Shown piece by piece: positions 37,475 to 46,090 of a stretch of 64,000 nt of DNA. The notes under the pieces are model-generated. The model was not told the DNA's origin. It searched no databases and was given only the letters and a program-made list of their open reading frames with translations. Position 1 is the first letter of the stretch; each line of letters opens with the position of its first letter. Source of the DNA: Thermococcus nautili (GTDB taxonomy: Archaea > Methanobacteriota_B > Thermococci > Thermococcales > Thermococcaceae); the NCBI RefSeq assembly GCF_000585495.1, contig NZ_CP007264.1, forward strand, positions 1,798,001 to 1,862,000, given 5' to 3'. The position numbers were made by a program, and so were the translations under genes.

Positions 37475-37939
37475 ATGGAGTGCCCCTTCTGCAGACCGCC
37501 GAAGGAACAACTCCTCTACGAGGATAGCCTAATAAGAATCCTGCTCGACGCTTATCCGGCCAGCAGGGGACACCTCCTCGTCGTCCCGAGGAGGCACGTC
37601 GAGCGCTGGGAAGACCTTAGAGACGATGAGAAGCTCGCCCTGATAAGGGGCATGGAGCTGGCGATGGAAGTCCTGAGGGAGACTCTGAAGCCGGACGCCT
37701 TCAACGTCGGCATGAACCTCGGAAAGGAGGCAGGTCAAACGGTCCCGCACCTGCATCTCCACGTCATTCCACGCTGGAGGGGCGACAGCAGAAACCCGAG
37801 GGGAGGCGTCAGAAAGGCCGTCCTCGATTTGGAGGACGAAAACTTAAGTTTGAAGGAGCGGTGGGTGCGGAACCGACTCAAACCCGAAGAGGTTTCACGG
37901 TTGAGGGAGGCTTTTAACGGGATCTTGGGTAGTGGTTAG
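37475..37939 (+). CDS. HIT family nucleotide hydrolase/transferase
   Basis: 154 residues. A zinc-type CPFC at the N-terminus and the histidine triad HLHLHVIPRW define the HIT family (Hint/Ap4A hydrolase-like). ATG 37475 is probably leaderless behind the TATA element at 37451. Specific substrate not determined. Confidence 0.85.
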   Translation: MECPFCRPPKEQLLYEDSLIRILLDAYPASRGHLLVVPRRHVERWEDLRDDEKLALIRGMELAMEVLRETLKPDAFNVGMNLGKEAGQTVPHLHLHVIPRWRGDSRNPRGGVRKAVLDLEDENLSLKERWVRNRLKPEEVSRLREAFNGILGSG

Positions 37940-38009
37940 TCTGTTCCGCAATATTTTTAATTTTTGGAATATCAGTTTCACACCGGAACAACATTTGGTG
38001 GTGATAAAA

Positions 38010-39957
38010 GTGAGAAAGGCGGTTGTGGTGTTTCTCATTGTGCTAGTGGTTTTGAGCGGGATGGTGCATCCAACTGTGAAAGCACTGTCAAAAACCCAAA
38101 CTGGGGAGAAGGGCGTAATTAACCCCTTCTTCGAGGGATACCTAAAATCCCTTCAGAACGCCACTCCTGATGAGCGGAAGGCGATTCTTGCCCTGATTGA
38201 GGTCCTCTTAAACGGGACTCTGAGCGGTGATGTCGTGGTTTCGGACTACATGAAAATCAAAAACGCCCACTGGAACGGGACTGACCTGATATTCCAATCT
38301 GGTGGTACAACGGAACCGAGCCGGCTTTAATCAAAACGTATCTGTGGCAGAACTCCTATTCTGCCCTCAGTGCAGTTGCAACGTCGGCCCGAGGGACCCT
38401 GACAAAGACCTCAAGGTTTACGTCAAATACGAAAGCATACTTGAAAAGGCCGGAATTGGGGGTGAAATCATCGGCATGAAAACGATTGAAGGCGTTAGCG
38501 ACGTCACGGTGAAAGATGGAACTACAGCATTCTCAATAGCAAAACCGAAAAGCCTGAAGGTTGCACAGGTCAGGCTGGAGAACGGAACGGTAATCAACGT
38601 AACCCTCGTAAACACCTACGGGGCTAAGCTGACTTCTCCAGGAAATGACGTTGTCGCGATGGCAAGCTCTCCAAGTTCCGCTGAGATTTTGAGCAATGAG
38701 ATTATAGGCAACGATGTAACGACACTTAAAGGTGATGTCAGAGTTGTAACTTCTTCCGGAGAAATGCCTCTGGAGTCAGGCCTTGTCGTCTCGTACTCTT
38801 CAGCTGACGACACTCCGGACGGCGAAATCTGGTTCGTTGTAACCACCAACGACGCCGACGGAATACCCTTCTACCGCGAAATCGAGCTGAACAGGGAGCT
38901 TGAGGCGAACGGATTTACCGTGCGCTTTGACCCAACGGACAAAAATAACGCCGACCTGAACGGTGACTACGACGGCGACGGCGTTCCCAACGCGGTGGAG
39001 CTTTTGATTGGGAAGGACCCGGCGAAGAGAGATATACTCGGCATTGAGCTGAACGTTTCCGTCGAGTGGAAGATGAGCGAGGAGGACAAGAAGAATCTGA
39101 TTTACAGCATCAGGAAGGCGAGTGACTTCATCTACGACTACACGGATGGCTACGCGATGATAACCAGGGTTACAATCTGGGATGACAAGAGGAACTGGGA
39201 CATGGCAGATGTTAGGGTTCACTACACTCACCCGTTACTACCCCAAACCCCCGCTCAGGTCTTTTACGATGGATGGCCACAGGCAATAGTGGGGGGATAT
39301 TGGATGAAAAGAAGCAAGAATGTAACTCTCAAAGAAAAAGGATACATCCACATCATGATGTCAAAGGAGTTTGAGAGGTTCAGCTATCCTGGAGGCACTG
39401 CAAGCATTGGCAGTGTAAGGTGGGGTAGAACTTTAGCTCATGAGCTTGGGCACTATGTCTTCTGGTTTGGGGACGAGTATGAGGACTGGAAACACAATAC
39501 ATACCTCTGGGGTTACATGACGTGCGATGATTTTGCGTGTTATCCCAACTGGGAATTGTACAACATGGCCCCACATTCGGTCATGAAGCACGAGTGGAGC
39601 TGGAGCGAGTTGAGCACGCCAAAGGATTATGAAAGATTCCATGAATACCTCTCAGAGAAGTTTGGGGACTGGAAAGACCACACGACAGACCAGTGGGGAG
39701 ATTCAAAAGATTCAGATGGGTGGCATTCCTCCGCCTGGGAAACACTGTACAAAATTCTCACAAGCAAGAATTTGAGAATAAAAGCATGCGTACCCCTTGA
39801 GGATCCTAGCACTAGCAAGGGAAGTTATTCGTGTAAAAAGGTGCCTATAATCATCTCTAACAAGATAGAAGTCCTCTTTGCTCCAAACTATAGTTTCATC
39901 CCCAAAACAGGCCCGTACACGGGTGTCAGCTATTTCATGGAGGTGATCTGGGGATGA
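38010..39957 (+). pseudogene. Frameshifted secreted metalloprotease with CLCA-like zinc motif
   Basis: One gene broken by frame changes. GTG 38010 (GGTGAT plus four bases; TATA-like ATATTTTTAATTTTT near 37951) begins a signal peptide (VVVFLIVLVVLSG), and that frame runs to a stop at 38328. The main frame is open from about 38302 to 39957. Between them the third frame reads WWYNGTEPALIKTYLWQN (38300-38353) and on to about 38390, more protein-like than the Cys-rich alternative. This suggests two missing bases, one near 38285-38302 and one near 38384-38400. The rest has a Ca-binding DLNGDYDGDGVPNAVE segment and zinc motif HELGHYVFWFGDEY (from 39439), whose spacing matches HExxHx6DEY of CLCA-type metalloproteases. 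Intact relatives would be about 648 residues. Sequencing error or true decay cannot be separated here. Confidence 0.7.
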
Positions 39958-40850
39958 GGTCTTTACTTGCTTTCCTCTTGATTCTGCTCCTCTTCTTTTT
40001 CGCCTACAACTTTTACACTTACCACAAGCTCTCCTCGGCAGAGGGAGCTTATAAATTGGCGGGGATTCCAAGCAGTGAAAGGCTCATTGCGGTCTACCAT
40101 GATAGCAATTTCTGGCAGTTCGCAACGTACAACCCTAAAACTCAGGAACTCAAAGTTTATTACATTAACCAGAATTCTCCGCTATTCTTCAGAACCAAGA
40201 AGACAAAAACTGTAAGAACGCCCTTAAACTATTCTCCACTTGCCCTTCATCTAAAACTTCTTGAAAAAGCACCAAAAGAAACTCCAGCGTTACTCTTCGC
40301 TGGAAAATGGTACACCAAAGAAAACCCGCCAAAATTCCCAACGGTTGAGCAAATTCTCAAACAGTACGACAACAAAACAATTCGAAGGATTGCCGTTCTA
40401 TATGCCAAAAAAGAACTCTGGATAGAAACATACCTCCAAGTGAACACAAGAGCCTATGAGGTAGGAACGAAGGATGTACTAGTAATTCCAAGTTTTGGAA
40501 ATACTTCCGAGGGAATCTGGGTTGTTGAGACTCCACAAGGAATGAACTCTACCAAAACTGTGTACTATCCAGGCACTAAAATAGTAGGAAATGCTACGCC
40601 AGTGTACTTAGGTTCATTTGTTTTGAACAGAAAATCTATTGAGAGTGCATTTTATGAAGCACTCTCAAACCTCAGCGAAATTATCAGCTTCGCAAAGATC
40701 GAGGTTTACTGCCTCTCTCCAAGAGCCGATGTTGATACAGTGGCTATCAAAAGATATTACTGGGGAATCTCCATGAAAAAATACTTTCAATTCCACTACC
40801 TTCACAGAGACACAATTAAAGTTTTGCAGGGATGCAAGACTACTCGCTAA
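39954..40850 (+). CDS. Membrane-anchored protein coupled to the metalloprotease
   Basis: 298 residues with one N-terminal membrane helix (SLLAFLLILLLFFFAYNFY) and a large, probably extracellular domain without recognised motifs. Its ATG overlaps the metalloprotease stop as ATGA. Composition is clearly more A+T-rich, with more AAA and ATT codons, than neighbours at 36-38 kb or 42 kb. A truncated relative of the same junction lies at 41055. It may be a protease partner, substrate or inhibitor; this is inferred only from pairing. Confidence 0.6.
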   Translation: MRSLLAFLLILLLFFFAYNFYTYHKLSSAEGAYKLAGIPSSERLIAVYHDSNFWQFATYNPKTQELKVYYINQNSPLFFRTKKTKTVRTPLNYSPLALHLKLLEKAPKETPALLFAGKWYTKENPPKFPTVEQILKQYDNKTIRRIAVLYAKKELWIETYLQVNTRAYEVGTKDVLVIPSFGNTSEGIWVVETPQGMNSTKTVYYPGTKIVGNATPVYLGSFVLNRKSIESAFYEALSNLSEIISFAKIEVYCLSPRADVDTVAIKRYYWGISMKKYFQFHYLHRDTIKVLQGCKTTR

Positions 40851-40932
40851 TTCGGGTGGCTAATATTGAGATTTTAGAAATTAAACGGAGGATAACAAGA
40901 AGTAGTCACATGCTACTGTTGACGGTTAATAA

Positions 40933-41058
40933 ATTGGGGATTATCCACCCCCGCAGAAGGTACTCCTCTCAATACCCCTTGACTTGGACAATAAATTCAC
41001 ACCCAAAACGGGCCCATACACTGGCGTTGGTTACTTCATGGAGGTGGTTTGGGGATGA
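40933..41058 (+). pseudogene. Remnant of a second metalloprotease gene (3' end)
   Basis: This open segment ends KTGPYTGVGYFMEVVWG, nearly identical to the C-terminus of the metalloprotease at 38010-39957 (KTGPYTGVSYFMEVIWG). Upstream the similarity fades and an in-frame stop occurs at 40930. At DNA level the match covers roughly 41000-41060 against 39898-39958. It is the tail of a decayed copy. Confidence 0.75.
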
Positions 41059-41378
41059 GGGTTAAGGTTTTGCTTGTTTTTCTCATTATTTTCCTCCTGC
41101 TTGGCGGATTAGCTTATACAGAGCACGCAAGGAACGAAGAGTTAAAGGATCCGAAATTCGTTTGTGAGCATTATCTAAAAACCTATGAGGTGGAAAACTA
41201 CACTCTCCCAGAGTTTACTTTGGAGCTTGATAGCGTCCTTAAATCAGTAGGCGTAGCTCTCGCTCTTCCTGAGGAGTTCGAGGGTCTTCAAGAGTCTCTC
41301 AACTTCTTCCCTCGGGTAATGCTCCTCGACGTCGCTCTCCGGGTCGAGCCTCCCAAGTTCTGCCCTGAGCTTTTCTAA
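41055..41378 (+). pseudogene. Truncated copy of the coupled membrane protein
   Basis: It starts with ATGAGG overlapping the remnant stop exactly as at 39954, and begins with a comparable hydrophobic helix (VLLVFLIIFLLLGGLAYT). After about residue 62 the frame runs into sequence that is the antisense of the minus-strand gene 41244-41531, so the natural C-terminal part is lost. Confidence 0.6.
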
Positions 41379-41531
41379 ATCTTCTAAATCCTCCTGAATC
41401 TCGACGGCCCTCTGGGCGAACTCGTAGCTTGTCATCGGGCTCTCAAAAATCCTCTGCTGATTGACGACGAGCGCTATTCTGAGGTGGCCTATCGTTTCCT
41501 CCAAAAGCTCAAGGAGTTCTTTGACCTTCAT
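41244..41531 (-). CDS. Hypothetical coiled-coil protein
   Basis: 95 residues, highly charged, with heptad-like helices (VKELLELLEETIGHLRIAL and EIQEDLEDLEKLRAELG). No signal or membrane segment. A strong TATA (41551-41562) stands about 25 bp upstream. Its 3' end marks the boundary of the degenerate metalloprotease copy. Function unknown. Confidence 0.6.
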   Translation of the reverse strand: MKVKELLELLEETIGHLRIALVVNQQRIFESPMTSYEFAQRAVEIQEDLEDLEKLRAELGRLDPESDVEEHYPREEVERLLKTLELLRKSESYAY

Positions 41532-41550
41532 AAAACTTCCTCTACGTCAC

Positions 41551-41562
41551 GGTATATAAGCC
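41551..41562 (-). promoter_or_regulatory. TATA box of the coiled-coil gene
   Basis: On the minus strand GGCTTATATACC, a near-consensus Thermococcus TATA element, lies about 25 bp from the start at 41531. Confidence 0.55.
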
Positions 41563-41566
41563 TTGG

Positions 41567-41583
41567 TTCGAAAATCTTTCGAA
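41567..41583. promoter_or_regulatory. Perfect palindrome in the iorA divergent region
   Basis: TTCGAAA-ATC-TTTCGAA is a perfect 17-bp inverted repeat immediately upstream of the minus-strand TATA and about 30 bp upstream of the plus-strand TATA-like AGAGTTTTAAC near 41607. It is a good operator candidate for one or both divergent genes. Confidence 0.45.
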
Positions 41584-41646
41584 ATCCGTGCGGAGCGGTT
41601 GAAGGCAGAGTTTTAACCTCCTGCGCCAATCCACTACGGTGGTGAC

Positions 41647-43554
41647 ATGGAGGCGGTTAAGGCTTACCCTTCTGATTCGGCCGAGGTGAAAGGTGAGAGG
41701 CGAGAGAAGAAGCTTCTCATGGGAAACGAGGCGATAGCCTACGGCGCCCTTGAGAGCGGCGTTGTTTTTGCCACCGGCTACCCCGGAACGCCTTCAACTG
41801 AAGTGATAGAGACGATAGCGAGGCTCAAGCCAGAGGTCTTCGCCGAGTGGGCGCCCAACGAGAAGGTTGCCCTTGAGGAAGCCGCAGGAGTTGCCTACAC
41901 CGGCCTCAGGGCGCTCGTTACTATGAAGTGCGTCGGTTTGAACGTGGCAGCGGACCCGCTTATGAGCCTCGCTTATTCAGGTGTTGAAGGCGGTCTCGTA
42001 ATCCTCGTGGCGGACGACCCTGGACCCCACACCTCCCAGACGGAGCAGGACGACCGCTATTATGGAAAGCTCTCCCTCCTGCCCGTTCTCGAGCCGGCCG
42101 ACCCGCAGGAAGCTCACGACCTGATTAAGTACGCCTACGAGCTGAGCGAGAAGTACAAGGTCCCGGTCATCTTCAGGACAACGACCAGGGTTAACCACAC
42201 AACCGCCGACGTGGAGGTCGGCGAGTTCATCGAACTCGACAGGAAGCCCGTCTTCAAGAAGGACATCGAGCGCTACGTGCGCGCGAGCATGGAGGGCAAC
42301 AGGAAGAGGCACAGGTGGCTCAACGAGACCCTCGCCAAGATAGAGGAGGAGTTCAACTCGATGCCCTTTAACTGGGTCGAAGGGGATGGTAGAATCGGAA
42401 TAATCGTCGAGGGCGCGCCCTACAACTACGTTAAGGAGGTTCTTCCGAAAATCGGGGAGGACTTCAAGGTCCTCAAGCTCTCAACGCCCCACCCGCTCCC
42501 GCGGAAGCTCGTCGTTGATTTCCTCAAAACCGTTGATTTCGCGATTGTAATCGAGGACGGCGCGCCGTTCCTCGAGGAGGAGGTCAAGATAGCCGCTTAC
42601 GAGGCCGGCTTGAACGTTCCAATCTACGGCAAGAGAACCGGTCATCTACCCCTTGAGGGCGAACTAACCCCGAGCCTCGTCAGAAACGCCCTCCTCAGGC
42701 TAATCGGCGAGAGCGAGGAAACCTACGAGAAGCCGGAGGAGGTAAAGCTCGCCGAAAGCCTCGCCCCGAAGAGACCGCCGGTAATGTGCCCCGGCTGTCC
42801 GCACAGGGGAAGCTATAGGGCCGCTTTGGATGCCCTCCGCGACCTCAAGCTCGGCCGTTACTCCGTCCCCATTCATGGAGATATCGGCTGTTACGCCCTC
42901 TCGCTCCTGCCCCCGCTCGAGGCAATCTGGACCGAATACGTCATGGGCGCGAGCATCAGCTTAGCGAACGGCCAGAGCGTCGTTATGAACAAGAAGATAA
43001 TCGCGACAATCGGTGACTCGACGTTCTTCCACAACGGAATTCAGCCCCTCGTTGATGCTGTCTACAAGAATCTGAACGTTCTGGTGATGATACTCGACAA
43101 CAGAACCACCGCGATGACCGGCCATCAACCGCACCCGGGAACCGGCGGCAGCGAAACCGGCAGGAAGTTCAACGAGATTGACATCGAGGCCTTGGTCAAG
43201 GCCCTCGGAGTGAAGTACGTCAAGACCGTCGACCCATACGACCTCAAGGCCACGAGGGAGGCTATAAAGGAGGCCATGCAGGTGGAGGGGCCGGCTGTGA
43301 TAATAGCGAAGCGCGAGTGCGTCATTCCAGTGATAAGGCGCGGTGAGATAGGCGAGATTCCGCTCGTCGTCGAGGACAAGTGTACTGGCTGTAAGGCGTG
43401 CATACTCCTGACCGGCTGTCCGGCGCTCGTTTACGACCCCGAGACGAACAAGGTGCGCATAGACAGCCTGCTCTGTACGGGCTGTGGCGTCTGCAACCAG
43501 ACGTGCCCGTTCGACGCCATAAAGTTCCCGAGCGAGCTGGAGAAGGGGGCTTAG
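41647..43554 (+). CDS. IorA-like indolepyruvate:ferredoxin oxidoreductase alpha subunit (paralogue)
   Basis: 635 residues. N-terminal pyruvate-oxidoreductase-like domain (GYPGTPSTEVIE), TPP-binding region (CPGCPHRGSYRA, GDIGCYAL, GDSTFFHNG, DNRTTAMTGHQPHPGTG) and C-terminal 2x[4Fe-4S] motifs CTGCKAC and CTGCGVCNQTCP. The family oxidises aryl pyruvates to aryl-CoA with ferredoxin and needs an IorB gamma subunit. No iorB lies on either side. The sequence differs considerably from the main T. kodakarensis IorA I remember, so this is probably a second paralogue with another substrate. GGTGGTGAC precedes the ATG. Confidence 0.8.
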   Translation: MEAVKAYPSDSAEVKGERREKKLLMGNEAIAYGALESGVVFATGYPGTPSTEVIETIARLKPEVFAEWAPNEKVALEEAAGVAYTGLRALVTMKCVGLNVAADPLMSLAYSGVEGGLVILVADDPGPHTSQTEQDDRYYGKLSLLPVLEPADPQEAHDLIKYAYELSEKYKVPVIFRTTTRVNHTTADVEVGEFIELDRKPVFKKDIERYVRASMEGNRKRHRWLNETLAKIEEEFNSMPFNWVEGDGRIGIIVEGAPYNYVKEVLPKIGEDFKVLKLSTPHPLPRKLVVDFLKTVDFAIVIEDGAPFLEEEVKIAAYEAGLNVPIYGKRTGHLPLEGELTPSLVRNALLRLIGESEETYEKPEEVKLAESLAPKRPPVMCPGCPHRGSYRAALDALRDLKLGRYSVPIHGDIGCYALSLLPPLEAIWTEYVMGASISLANGQSVVMNKKIIATIGDSTFFHNGIQPLVDAVYKNLNVLVMILDNRTTAMTGHQPHPGTGGSETGRKFNEIDIEALVKALGVKYVKTVDPYDLKATREAIKEAMQVEGPAVIIAKRECVIPVIRRGEIGEIPLVVEDKCTGCKACILLTGCPALVYDPETNKVRIDSLLCTGCGVCNQTCPFDAIKFPSELEKGA

Positions 43555-43559
43555 CCCCC

Positions 43560-44243
43560 TTACTCCCCCCAAACCTCCAGAACCATGAAGCGCCTCACGA
43601 GCGGATTCGGGTAGAGCTCCCAGCCGATTCCCTCTGTTTCGGCCTCGATTTCCCCGAAGAGACCGCCCTCGCGCGGGTCGAGGCTCTCACCGTAGATTTT
43701 TCCGGGCCTTATCTCGACCTTCATGTAGCGCGGGAGGCCGACTATAGCTTTCCCTTCCTTCCTCGCGTACTCGATGGCCCACTTCGCCGTGTACAGGCCA
43801 GCGTAGATTTCCGCTATCCTAACCGGGACACTCGACTTGCCGATGGCGATTATCTCTATCCCGGTCTCCTCCCAGAACTTCTTGGCTAGGGGCTGGAGGT
43901 CCTTCGCGAGGTCTTTCCATACCTCCTTTCCGCGGTCGGTTATCGTTAAGGCGTCAATGGTCGGCTCGTCGAGCTTTCTCACCTCTATCCCGCCGATGGT
44001 TGAGTCGAGGTGGACAACGTCCGGTTTGACCTCCCTCGCAAGCTCAACCGCGAGGAACGCCTCGTCCCTGATGGCCTGCCTTCCGCTCATGTCGTAGTCG
44101 AAGGGGTTGGCGTACTTCACCCTGCTGAGCGTCGCCGTTCTGTAGGGCTTCTCAACCAGTACTGCAGCAGTTGCAATGAGTCCTATCGGCTCGTAGTCCT
44201 CGGTTAGTAGGGCCCCACCAGTGTCGGCTGAAACAATCCTCAT
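43560..44243 (-). CDS. DUF4152 family protein (PF2046-like)
   Basis: 227 residues. MRIVSADTGGALLTEDYEPIGLIATAAVLV and VVHLDSTIGGIEVRKL suggest an RNase H-like fold with acidic residues on the first strand (Asp6) and in LDSTIGG. I associate it with the P. furiosus PF2046/DUF4152 family, reported to bind single-stranded nucleic acid; this is recall. ATG 44243 follows GGTGGTTGCC. It converges on iorA with a five-base gap. Confidence 0.65.
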   Translation of the reverse strand: MRIVSADTGGALLTEDYEPIGLIATAAVLVEKPYRTATLSRVKYANPFDYDMSGRQAIRDEAFLAVELAREVKPDVVHLDSTIGGIEVRKLDEPTIDALTITDRGKEVWKDLAKDLQPLAKKFWEETGIEIIAIGKSSVPVRIAEIYAGLYTAKWAIEYARKEGKAIVGLPRYMKVEIRPGKIYGESLDPREGGLFGEIEAETEGIGWELYPNPLVRRFMVLEVWGE

Positions 44244-44307
44244 GGCAACCACCGTTAACGACCAATTACCGATATACTCTCAAGTTCAAATACGTATGGT
44301 GAGACCG

Positions 44308-44682
44308 ATGGATAGGACAGTTTATGAAGCTTTGGGGAAGTACGTTGACAGCTTATCAAACTCCCTGTACCTGGGCACGAGCCGGGGGACGGTTTACCTC
44401 GAGGACGAGCCTGTAACCCCGGAGGATGTAAGGCTCTCGCTCTTCTTCTCGGGAAAATCAATAGAGATAAGCTCCCTGTGGGGCAGGGAAAATCATGGGG
44501 CGCTCTATTTAAGGGGCTCTCCCAAGGTTCGCTTCCGCTCCGGAAGGATTGAGTTGCTCTTCCTCACGAGAAAGGGTCATGTCCTCGTCCGGCTCAGGGC
44601 AGGCAGGGGCTTTGCCAAAGTCCTCGCGAACACTGCCTCCCAGTGTAGTGGGGGCGTTGGTTCGCTCTGGGTCAGAGGCTGA
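44308..44682 (+). CDS. Hypothetical protein
   Basis: 124 residues, mixed alpha-beta, soluble. ATG 44308 follows GGTGAGACCG; ATG 44296 is an in-frame alternative. A TATA-like GATATACT (44268-44275) can serve this gene and the divergent DUF4152 gene. No recognisable family. Confidence 0.5.
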   Translation: MDRTVYEALGKYVDSLSNSLYLGTSRGTVYLEDEPVTPEDVRLSLFFSGKSIEISSLWGRENHGALYLRGSPKVRFRSGRIELLFLTRKGHVLVRLRAGRGFAKVLANTASQCSGGVGSLWVRG

Positions 44683-44688
44683 GTCTCG

Positions 44689-45006
44689 TCACCGCTCGGA
44701 ACTCGGCAAACTCATCATCCCCTTCAGTTCTTCCAGCTCCTCCCTTAAAGCTCTTGCCGTTTCCTCGCTTCCCGTGAGGGATGAATACTTTCTCAGGGCT
44801 TCCTCGAGCTCAGGCCATTTTCCGAGGAAACCGCTGAGCCTCTGTGCCGGAACGAGCATTCCGGTTTCCCTGTAAACCACCAGCGCGCCGAGGGTTTTCA
44901 GGGCGTCGAGGAAGGCCTCAAAGGCCTCGCCGTATCGGCCCTCGTCCATCAGCCTCTCGCCTCTCTCAAGGTACGAGATGAACCTCTCAACCAGCGCCTC
45001 CTCCAT
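44689..45006 (-). CDS. Hypothetical TPR/HEPN-like helical protein
   Basis: 105 residues, all-helical. ERGERLMDEGRYGEAFEAFLDALKTLGALVVYRETG looks like a TPR-type repeat, and helical bundles of this size also occur in HEPN proteins, but the RxxxxH motif of active HEPN is absent. Faces the transporter gene across a 46-base divergent gap holding two TATA-like elements. Confidence 0.5.
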   Translation of the reverse strand: MEEALVERFISYLERGERLMDEGRYGEAFEAFLDALKTLGALVVYRETGMLVPAQRLSGFLGKWPELEEALRKYSSLTGSEETARALREELEELKGMMSLPSSER

Positions 45007-45052
45007 ACGACCACCGGCGGGTTTTTATAGTCGGGGCTAATAAACCCTTGGG

Positions 45053-46090
45053 ATGAAGGCCGAGGAACTCGTCTGGGGCGCGGTCATAGCAATCATCCTC
45101 TACGTAACCTGGAGGGTAGTGCATCCCCTCGTGACTCCCATATTCTTCGGCCTTGTCTTGGCCTACGCTTCCTACCCGATTCAGCGCAGGCTCTCCGTGA
45201 GGCTCGGAAGGAAGCGCTCCGCCCTCGTGATAAGCCTTTCAATGCTCGTCTTTGGCGGAGCACTGACGCTGGAACTCCTCCTCGTCTCTGTTCAGGTTCT
45301 CATGTCCTTTTACGACAGCGTCGTGGACGTCTTCAACTGGCTTCTGACCCTTCCGCTACCCTCGGACGTCCTCAACTTCCTCCAGCACTTTCAGGACCAG
45401 GTTGTTCCCAGGATAGCTGATTACCTCTCAAGGCAGGCGTTCTCCCTGCCCTCCTACCTCCTCCAGCTCTTTGTGTTCTTCTTCACCTACTACTACGCCC
45501 TCGCCTACGGGGAGGAAATCCGGGCCCAGATATACGCCCTCCTGCCCGAGAAAAACCGCGAGCTCGGCGAGGAAATCTTATGGAGCGTGAACAAAACTCT
45601 CTCCGCCCTCGTTAGGGCATGGCTCCTCCTCAACGTGGCCAAGGGAATCCTGATGACAATCGGCTTCATAATCTTCCGCGTCTCAGACCTCTACACGGCC
45701 ATAGTCGCCGGTTTCCTGACGTTCGCCTTTTCCTTCGTCCCCCTCTTCGAGGGCTGGATGATTTGGCTCGCGGCGGCGATATACTTTGCAGTCGAGGGCG
45801 CTTATCTCCATGCCCTTGGAATAGCGCTCTACGGCTTCTTCCTCGTCTCCCCGATGCCCGACTACACGATAAGGCCAATGCTCGTGGCGAGAGACACGGA
45901 GCTCGACGAGACCCTCGTGTTCATAGGAATGATTGGAGGAACCTGGGCGATGGGGCTGAAGGGCCTTATAATAGGACCAATCGTGTTAAACCTGCTCCTC
46001 GTCCTCCTAAAAGAATGGAAAAGGCTCACAGAATCTTCACGCCGGCCTTCTCAAGCTCCTCAAGAGCTTTCTTCTCGTCCTCCGGGTTGA
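45053..46090 (+). CDS. AI-2E family membrane transporter
   Basis: 345 residues, roughly eight membrane helices, of the AI-2E/UPF0118 exporter family (LVIGPIVLNLL-like end: LKGLIIGPIVLNLLLVLLKEW). Substrate unknown in archaea. TATA-like GGTTTTTATAG (45018-45028) suggests a leaderless transcript. The last 65 bases overlap the convergent nicotinamidase gene, one of the longest 3' overlaps here. Confidence 0.8.
   Translation: MKAEELVWGAVIAIILYVTWRVVHPLVTPIFFGLVLAYASYPIQRRLSVRLGRKRSALVISLSMLVFGGALTLELLLVSVQVLMSFYDSVVDVFNWLLTLPLPSDVLNFLQHFQDQVVPRIADYLSRQAFSLPSYLLQLFVFFFTYYYALAYGEEIRAQIYALLPEKNRELGEEILWSVNKTLSALVRAWLLLNVAKGILMTIGFIIFRVSDLYTAIVAGFLTFAFSFVPLFEGWMIWLAAAIYFAVEGAYLHALGIALYGFFLVSPMPDYTIRPMLVARDTELDETLVFIGMIGGTWAMGLKGLIIGPIVLNLLLVLLKEWKRLTESSRRPSQAPQELSSRPPG

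Noticed and set aside
38302-39957. Taking the 551-residue frame as an intact protein from its first GTG
   Set aside because: It would lack the signal peptide that the upstream frame supplies. The segment before about 38390 is Cys- and rare-codon-rich, unlike the rest.
40832-41065. A 77-residue plus-strand frame between the membrane protein and its truncated copy
   Set aside because: The same bases in another frame encode the recognisable protease C-terminal remnant, so this frame is a shadow.
44689-45006. HEPN toxin partner for the MNT gene
   Set aside because: It is 30 kb away, lacks the RxxxxH motif and is not linked to the nucleotidyltransferase.
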